Positions 59,092-64,000 of a stretch of DNA of 64,000 nt are shown here, piece after piece; position 1 is the stretch's first letter, and every line of letters starts with the position of its first letter. The translations under genes and the position numbers were made by a program. The DNA is from Caldalkalibacillus salinus (GTDB lineage Bacteria; Bacillota; Bacilli; Caldalkalibacillales; JCM-10596), in assembly GCF_016745835.1 (NCBI RefSeq), contig NZ_JAERVL010000012.1:186001-250000 (forward strand), given 5' to 3'. Under the pieces are notes generated by a model. The model had not been told where the DNA came from. It did no database searches and saw nothing but the letters and a program-made list of their open reading frames with translations.

Positions 59092-60255
59092 ATGCTGCAA
59101 GACCATAGTATTTTACGAATTCCTGGGCCTACTCCCATTCCGCCCAGTGTGAACCAGGCTATGTCTCAAGCCATGGTGGGCCACAGAAGTGAGGCGTTCA
59201 AACATTTGCTCAGTCGTGTCGCCCCTCGGTTAAAACCTATCTTCGGAACTAATCAGGATGTGCTCATTCTAACTTCTAGCGGTACTTCAGCTTTAGAAGC
59301 GGCCGTTGTCAACGCCGTTAAAGAGGATGACGAGGTGCTTGTTCTCGTCACTGGATCATTTGGTGATCGCTTCGTCAAAATATGTGAAGCATACGGTATT
59401 AAAGTTCACCGGTACGATACAACTTGGGGAAACGCCGTACAACCTGAGGAGCTAAAAGAGGTACTGCAACAGCACCCTCAGGTCAGTGCCGTCTTTGCCA
59501 CTTACTGTGAGACATCAACAGGGGTCCTTAACCCTATTGAAGACCTCTCTAAAGTGATCAAACAAGAGAGTGACGCTCTGTTTATTGTCGATGGCGTCTC
59601 TTGTGTCGGGGCTGTTGAGGCTCAGATGGACGACTGGGAGATCGATATTCTCGTCACAGGTTCTCAAAAGGCTTTCATGCTCCCTACAGGACTATCTTTC
59701 GTAGGTGTGAGTCCTCGTGCATGGGAAGCGATCGAAAACAATCCCCGTCCCCGTTTCTATTTAGATCTGAGAAAGTACCAATCACAGCTAGAACAAAACG
59801 CAACCCCGTTTACACCTGGTGTGTCTCTGATTTTTGGTTTAGAGAAGGTCTTGGATCTACTAGAAGCGGAGGGGTTGGATCAGGTGTACCGTCGTCATCA
59901 GACGATGAAAAATATGACCCGCGCAGCGTGCCAAGCGCTTGGTCTTCCACTTCTAACGGATGACAAAGCCGCTTCTCCTACCGTTACAGCCATTAAACCG
60001 GAGACGTTCGCTGCAGATGATTTACGAAACGTCATGCGTCAATCCTTTTCCATCACACTCGCAGGCGGACAGAACCATATGAAAGGGCACATTTTTAGAA
60101 TTGGACATATGGGCTACTGCTCACCGTTAGACGTCCTACAATGTATCAGTGCCCTCGAATGTGCGCTCGTTGAACTCGGTGACGATATTACGTTAGGCCA
60201 AGGTGTAGCAGCAGCTCAGGAGGTGTATATCCATGACTTACAAAATACTCGTTAG
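59092..60255 (+). CDS. Class V aminotransferase, probable phosphoserine aminotransferase role
   Basis: 387 residues, PLP-dependent fold type I. ILRIPGPTPIPPSV and MVGHRSEAF at the N-terminus, LTSSGTSALEAAV for phosphate binding, IVDGVSCVGAVE, and the PLP lysine in VTGSQKAFMLPTGLSF. This is the alanine-glyoxylate/serine-pyruvate aminotransferase branch, not classical SerC. Because it is overlapped by serA and lies behind a serine-type T-box, it probably aminates 3-phosphohydroxypyruvate to phosphoserine. The role is inferred from context. GAGGAGG precedes the ATG. Confidence 0.85.
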   Translation: MLQDHSILRIPGPTPIPPSVNQAMSQAMVGHRSEAFKHLLSRVAPRLKPIFGTNQDVLILTSSGTSALEAAVVNAVKEDDEVLVLVTGSFGDRFVKICEAYGIKVHRYDTTWGNAVQPEELKEVLQQHPQVSAVFATYCETSTGVLNPIEDLSKVIKQESDALFIVDGVSCVGAVEAQMDDWEIDILVTGSQKAFMLPTGLSFVGVSPRAWEAIENNPRPRFYLDLRKYQSQLEQNATPFTPGVSLIFGLEKVLDLLEAEGLDQVYRRHQTMKNMTRAACQALGLPLLTDDKAASPTVTAIKPETFAADDLRNVMRQSFSITLAGGQNHMKGHIFRIGHMGYCSPLDVLQCISALECALVELGDDITLGQGVAAAQEVYIHDLQNTR

Positions 60256-61819
60256 TGATCCATTAAGTGATGATGGCATTCAAAGTTTATTACAAGCAGA
60301 CGATGTTGAGGTTGTTAAAAAAGTGGGACTCTCAGAAGAAGAACTTATCGCCCTGATTCCAGATTTCGATGCGCTCCTCGTCCGGAGTCAAACACAAGTG
60401 ACAGTTGACGTGATCCGCAAAGCCACGAATCTGAAAGTCGTAGGAAGAGCCGGTGTGGGTGTCGATAACATTGATCTCACAGCCGCCACAGAGCAAGGGG
60501 TCATCGTCATTAATGCCCCGGACGGGAATACGATTTCAACGGCTGAGCATACCATGTCAATGCTACTGTCTCTCGCACGTCGTATCCCGCAAGCGTATCA
60601 TAGGCTGAAGCAACACGTGTGGGACCGAAAAGCGTTCGTAGGCGTGGAACTTAGCAGCAAAACACTCGGTATCGTCGGTTTGGGTCGGATCGGAAGTGAA
60701 GTCGCTAAGCGCGCCAAAGCGTTTAACCTTTCCATCGTGGCTTACGACCCTTACCTTACGCCCGAAAAGGCAGATAAACTCGGTATACAGTGTGGGACCT
60801 TAGATGAGGTGCTTCGTGCAGCTGATTTTATCACCGTGCATACACCACTCATCAAAGAGACCAAACATATCATTAACCGAGAGGCGTTTGCCAAAATGAA
60901 AGATGGCGTCCATATCTTAAACTGTGCCCGTGGTGGCATTATTGACGAGGAAGCCCTTTACGAGGCTATTATTGATAAAAAGGTAGCGGGAGCAGGACTA
61001 GACGTCTTTGAAGAAGAACCCGCCACGCATCACAAGCTATTAGAACTACCGGAAGTGATCGCGACACCTCACCTAGGGGCCAGCACAAAGGAAGCCCAGC
61101 AGAACGTGGCGATTGATGTGAGTCGAGAGGTATTGCACATTCTTAGAGATGAACCGTTTAAAAATGCCGTCAATCTCCCATCCGTTCCGGCTCATATAAT
61201 AAACAAGGTGCAACCATACTTTTCCTTAAGTGAACAGCTCGGTTCCTTTCTCGCTCAGTTAGCTGTAGGTGCCCATGAGGAGATTGACATTAAATATACG
61301 GGAGAGCTCACCGATTTTGATGTGGCCCCCTTAACGCGCAATGTCGTTAAAGGGATACTCTCCTATCACCTAGGCCATCAAGTCAATTACGTTAACGCCC
61401 CGCACCTGGCGAAACAAAGAGACTTGACCGTCAACGAGCAAAAGACGTCCTCTAGCAAAGGCTTTACCAACCTTATAACGGTCGAGCTTCGTACAAACCA
61501 AGAAACAAGGAAGATTTCTGGTACGCTGCTCAATGGCTATGGTGCTCGTATTGTCAAAGTGGATGAGTATTCAGTTGATGTTACACCTTCAGGACATACA
61601 CTCTATATCCATCATCAGGATAAACCGGGTGTCATCGGACGTGTAGGCACGTTACTAGCCGAACACGGAGTGAATATCGCTACGATGCAGGTAGGAAGAA
61701 AGGATATCGGCGGGGACGCCATTATGATGTTGACCATTGATAAACCAGTATTGCCAAAAGTTCTGGAACATCTTGGAGAATTGAACGAAATTATGACCGT
61801 TACAGAAATTGACCTATAG
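60233..61819 (+). CDS. serA: D-3-phosphoglycerate dehydrogenase
   Basis: First step of serine synthesis: oxidises 3-phosphoglycerate. 528 residues: substrate domain, NAD-binding core with GIVGLGRIGSEVA and catalytic His region ATPHLGASTKEAQ, an intervening domain, and a C-terminal ACT domain (HHQDKPGVIGRVGTLLAEHGVNIATMQVGR) that usually senses serine. Length is the long SerA type. AGGAGG precedes the ATG, which lies inside the aminotransferase gene (23-nt overlap). Ends in the terminator at 61874-61913. Confidence 0.97.
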   Translation: MTYKILVSDPLSDDGIQSLLQADDVEVVKKVGLSEEELIALIPDFDALLVRSQTQVTVDVIRKATNLKVVGRAGVGVDNIDLTAATEQGVIVINAPDGNTISTAEHTMSMLLSLARRIPQAYHRLKQHVWDRKAFVGVELSSKTLGIVGLGRIGSEVAKRAKAFNLSIVAYDPYLTPEKADKLGIQCGTLDEVLRAADFITVHTPLIKETKHIINREAFAKMKDGVHILNCARGGIIDEEALYEAIIDKKVAGAGLDVFEEEPATHHKLLELPEVIATPHLGASTKEAQQNVAIDVSREVLHILRDEPFKNAVNLPSVPAHIINKVQPYFSLSEQLGSFLAQLAVGAHEEIDIKYTGELTDFDVAPLTRNVVKGILSYHLGHQVNYVNAPHLAKQRDLTVNEQKTSSSKGFTNLITVELRTNQETRKISGTLLNGYGARIVKVDEYSVDVTPSGHTLYIHHQDKPGVIGRVGTLLAEHGVNIATMQVGRKDIGGDAIMMLTIDKPVLPKVLEHLGELNEIMTVTEIDL

Positions 61820-61873
61820 GTAACGCCCCACAGCAAGGGGAAACAGATTGGATAACTTAATATATTTCTTAAT

Positions 61874-61913
61874 AAAGCCTTCAGGAAACATTATCCTGAA
61901 GGCTTTTGTTTTT
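61874..61913 (+). terminator. Intrinsic terminator after serA
   Basis: AAAGCCTTCAGGA / TCCTGAAGGCTTTT stem, 7-nt loop, T-rich end on the plus strand. It also lies after the convergent PHP gene. Confidence 0.88.
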
Positions 61914-61985
61914 CTCTATTCTCATTTACGACATGGTTTTTCACACTGACCCCAAATATCCTATTAGACTGTACCTCACTTATCA

Positions 61986-62801
61986 TTAGCCTAGTGGATG
62001 GGCCTGTCTTTCACGTTTTGTAAACGTCTGAATCTCTTGGTAACCGACCGATTTTGCCAATGATATCGCTTGGTCATAAGCATAGCCAATATGGTCAGGG
62101 TGATGGGCATCTGAACATATCACGATCCCAACACCCGCATCCTTACATTTTTGAAGTAATGCAGGTTCGGGGTAAATCTCCTCTACTGGCTTGCGTAAAC
62201 CTGCTGTACTGATTTCAATACACGTCCCTGAATCGGCTAACGCTTGGACGACACGGTCGAATTGAGCGTGTAAGAACGCTTGATCCGTGGGACGATAGTT
62301 AAAGATTTTAACAAGGTCTATATGACCTACAAAATCAAATAGCTTAGATTGAGCCAAAGTGACCACCTGATCAAAATAAGCGGTGTAAACGTCGTGTATG
62401 TCTCGCTTCTCGTACTCATCTCTAAAATCCATGAGGTCAATGCCCCAATCTCCAATCCAATGTACAGAACCGATGACATAATCAAAAGGGTACTGTTTAA
62501 TAAAGGCTTCCATTTCTTTTTCTTTACCAGGTGTATAATCCATTTCAATCCCCATCTTGACTTTGTAACCGGCTGAACGAGCCTGCTCAAATAGGTCCAA
62601 GTATGTTTTCATTTGCAGTCCTCGCCGTCCATTAACCCAGTCGTTAGATAGGATGTTTCTTGTTTCTTCAAAGAAATAGGCGTGTTCTGATATACCTAAC
62701 TCTTCTATACCCTTAGCTTGGGCTTGTTCTATGTATTTTTCAAGCCAAGTTAAGGAAAAGTCCCCGGTTTCGTGCATGTGAACATGGTAATCTGTTAACA
62801 T
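61986..62801 (-). CDS. PHP-domain phosphatase, histidinol-phosphatase (HisJ/HisK)-like
   Basis: 271 residues from ATG 62801 (GGAGGAGGGGAG upstream). PHP metal motifs: DYHVHMHE (H6, H8), GISEHAYFF, GIEMDYTPGKE, IGSVHWI, VGHIDLVK and ICSDAHHPDHIG. The pattern fits polymerase-and-histidinol-phosphatase enzymes such as HisK, which release histidinol from histidinol phosphate. No his genes are near, so the substrate is inferred. Confidence 0.85.
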   Translation of the reverse strand: MLTDYHVHMHETGDFSLTWLEKYIEQAQAKGIEELGISEHAYFFEETRNILSNDWVNGRRGLQMKTYLDLFEQARSAGYKVKMGIEMDYTPGKEKEMEAFIKQYPFDYVIGSVHWIGDWGIDLMDFRDEYEKRDIHDVYTAYFDQVVTLAQSKLFDFVGHIDLVKIFNYRPTDQAFLHAQFDRVVQALADSGTCIEISTAGLRKPVEEIYPEPALLQKCKDAGVGIVICSDAHHPDHIGYAYDQAISLAKSVGYQEIQTFTKRERQAHPLG

Positions 62802-62844
62802 GCTACTCCCCTCCTCCACTTTTTTTACATCATACCATGAACGC

Positions 62845-63063
62845 TTATCTGAAGAAACGGCCTAATGAAAATAGTAAAGAAAGGACAATACTAAGGATAA
62901 TCATTGTGACAAACGGAAAGTAAACACGTACGTTTTCTTTTTCATACACGAAATCACCTGGTAAACGTCCCAGTGGGATATGTCTGCCAAGCAGTTGCCA
63001 CAACAGACCGACCACAATCAGAACGCCCCCTGTGATCATAATCCATTTTGCAATGGGGTTCAT
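62845..63063 (-). CDS. DUF2905 membrane protein
   Basis: 72 residues from ATG 63063 (AAAGGAGG upstream). Two membrane helices (WIMITGGVLIVVGLLWQLLG and VTMIILSIVLSLLFSLG) around the conserved IPLGRLPGDFVYEKENVRVYFP, the DUF2905 signature. In many genomes it sits near ruvAB/queA; here it follows no such genes. Function unknown. It is 43 nt from the PHP gene on the same strand. Confidence 0.88.
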   Translation of the reverse strand: MNPIAKWIMITGGVLIVVGLLWQLLGRHIPLGRLPGDFVYEKENVRVYFPFVTMIILSIVLSLLFSLGRFFR

Positions 63064-63158
63064 GGGATACCTCCTTTTCAAAAATGATATATGGGCTAGT
63101 GATTGGCTAGTGATTTAAACATTTCGTGATGTAGTCAAGTAGAATATAGGGAGTGATT

Positions 63159-63749
63159 ATGTTGACCCATCTCAAAAAACAGAGCCGTGTCATCCTCAGT
63201 AGTTTTCTACTCATCTTGCTGTTTGTAAGTGTCCCGCCGAATAGCCAGGCGCAAATACCGGAAGAGTACGAAGGGGTACACCTAGAGATTGACCTAGCCA
63301 CCAATAAGCTCAAGGTGTTCTTAAACACTCACGAAGTCTTTTCCTATTCAGTTGCCACGGGCAGAAATAAAACTAAAACACCACTTGGTGAATTTAAAAT
63401 TGTGACCAAAGTGAAAGAACCATGGTATTTACCCAAACAAATTGCGGGCGGAGACCCTAAAAATCCGCTAGGAACAAGGTGGATCGGGTTAAGCGTCCCT
63501 TATACGAACGGCTATAAATACGGCATTCATGGGACAAATAAACCTCAATCGATTGGTCACTATGTTACGGACGGGTGCATCCGATTGCAGAATGAAAACG
63601 TTGAGTGGCTGTATGACCAACTCCAAAAAGGGACGCCCGTCATCATCACAGACTCTTCCCTTACAAATCTTGAATTAAGTGAGAAGAAACAATCCATTGA
63701 GGCGCAATTAAAGCAAAAGTACGATGATGACGAAGGGGATAAATCTTAG
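63159..63749 (+). CDS. L,D-transpeptidase (YkuD domain)
   Basis: 196 residues from ATG 63159 (GGGAGTG upstream). Signal peptide (VILSSFLLILLFVSVPPNSQAQ), then the YkuD domain: LEIDLATNKLKVFLN, ATGRNKTKTPLGEFKI, GIHGTNKPQSIGHYVTDGCIRLQNENVEWLY with the catalytic cysteine (the usual Ser two residues before it is Thr). It makes or removes 3-3 peptidoglycan cross-links or links proteins to the wall, outside the cell. No LysM domain. Divergent from the DUF2905 gene. Confidence 0.92.
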   Translation: MLTHLKKQSRVILSSFLLILLFVSVPPNSQAQIPEEYEGVHLEIDLATNKLKVFLNTHEVFSYSVATGRNKTKTPLGEFKIVTKVKEPWYLPKQIAGGDPKNPLGTRWIGLSVPYTNGYKYGIHGTNKPQSIGHYVTDGCIRLQNENVEWLYDQLQKGTPVIITDSSLTNLELSEKKQSIEAQLKQKYDDDEGDKS

Positions 63750-63786
63750 TCACCTATGCTTCATATAGACAAACAAAAATCGTTAC

Positions 63787-63820
63787 AAAAAAAGCAAAGG
63801 TGAATGTCCCTTTGCTTTTA
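63787..63820. terminator. Bidirectional terminator between the L,D-transpeptidase and sodA
   Basis: AAAAGCAAAGG / CCTTTGCTTTT with an 8-9-nt loop; A runs before and T after serve both convergent genes. Confidence 0.82.
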
Positions 63821-63844
63821 TCTTACCCAATTGTGTATGATTTG

Positions 63845-64000
63845 TTAATATGGTGTCCAACGTACTTGCTTTGCCACTCTCAAACGATTATTGACGGCGT
63901 CCCAATTCACAATGTTCCACCAGTTCTCAATATACTTTTTACGATCCGTTTTGTATTGTAGATAATAGGCATGTTCCCAAACATCCAAGACTAAGAGAGG
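63845..64000 (-). CDS. sodA: Superoxide dismutase (Mn/Fe), C-terminal part (window edge)
   Basis: Only the last 51 codons are inside the window. They read [39 protein letters not shown] and end [16 protein letters not shown] holds the metal ligands Asp and His of the iron/manganese superoxide dismutase family. The tail after VNNRL ([11 protein letters not shown]) is somewhat longer than usual. The metal cannot be told from this part. Confidence 0.92.
   Translation of the reverse strand, partial: PLLVLDVWEHAYYLQYKTDRKKYIENWWNIVNWDAVNNRLRVAKQVRWTPY

Noticed and set aside
1-64000. tRNA, rRNA, CRISPR, insertion sequences
   Set aside because: None could be recognised on either strand by reading; a scan with dedicated programs was not possible here.

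Overview
The window looks like chromosomal backbone from an endospore-forming, low-to-medium GC member of the Bacillales (Bacillaceae-like). It carries spoIVA, spoVIF, sleB-ypeB, CotF-type coat proteins and a cortex hydrolase of the YaaH type. It also has TRAP (mtrB), the T-box mechanism, a bacillithiol-type deacetylase, and a gene order that closely follows Bacillus subtilis from trp through aro-cheR-ndk-hep-mtr-hbs-spoIVA, then gpsA-der-ypfD-cmk-ypeB-sleB-prsW-gudB-mecB-ypbG/F/E/D-recQ-ypbB-serA. No rRNA, tRNA, insertion sequence, prophage or CRISPR array was seen. The species cannot be named from this; futalosine-pathway menaquinone genes and an added secreted/efflux block suggest a lineage away from B. 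subtilis itself.

Layout. (1) 1-9.2 kb, minus strand: trpEDC (trpC cut by the window edge) behind a TRAP-controlled leader, then aroH-aroB-aroC, a small membrane protein, cheR, ndk and hepT. (2) 9.2-15.2 kb, minus: mqnA-ubiX-mqnP-menG-hepS, an unknown membrane-anchored protein, mtrB-folE and hbs. Chorismate made by AroB/AroC can be drawn off locally by AroH, TrpE and MqnA, and the prenyl tail (HepS/HepT), prenylation (MqnP) and methylation (MenG) steps of menaquinone synthesis are encoded together. (3) 15.4-25 kb: spoIVA, yphF, yphE, spoVIF, gpsA, plsY, der, a DUF3189/YIEGIA sporulation-type cluster and yphA, with one unknown plus-strand gene. (4) 25-31.8 kb, minus: S1-like ypfD, plsC, cmk, ypfB, the PilZ brake ypfA, ypeB-sleB and a short zinc-ribbon protein. 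(5) 31.8-36.7 kb: prsW / ansA / gudB / bshB2 / mecB in alternating orientation. (6) 36.9-43.1 kb, plus: an RND efflux adaptor and pump, a secreted SGNH esterase and a lipoprotein polysaccharide deacetylase. (7) 43.2-49.5 kb: metallophosphoesterase, ypbF, Nudix hydrolase, an SDR with a changed active site, DUF441, a PiT/CysP-like permease, two CotF-type coat genes and a K+ channel. (8) 49.5-50.6 kb: WYL-YolD operon behind a promoter framed by two LexA boxes, and a lone holin-like gene. (9) 50.7-57.9 kb: LysM-GH18 spore hydrolase, ypbE, ypbD, recQ, ypbB, an unknown gene and ppa. (10) 58-64 kb: DUF1284, a serine-type T-box in front of a class V aminotransferase and serA, a PHP phosphatase, DUF2905, an L,D-transpeptidase and the 3' end of sodA.

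Regulation readable from sequence: a TRAP attenuator with competing antiterminator and a hairpin over the trpE Shine-Dalgarno; an SOS (LexA/DinR) promoter; a T-box with AGC specifier; extended -10 promoters for folE and ppa; and many intrinsic terminators that define operon ends. The most interesting points are the mqn genes set inside the hep/men operon, the SOS-framed WYL-YolD operon followed by a K+ channel, the YIEGIA gene cluster, and the SDR without its catalytic tyrosine.
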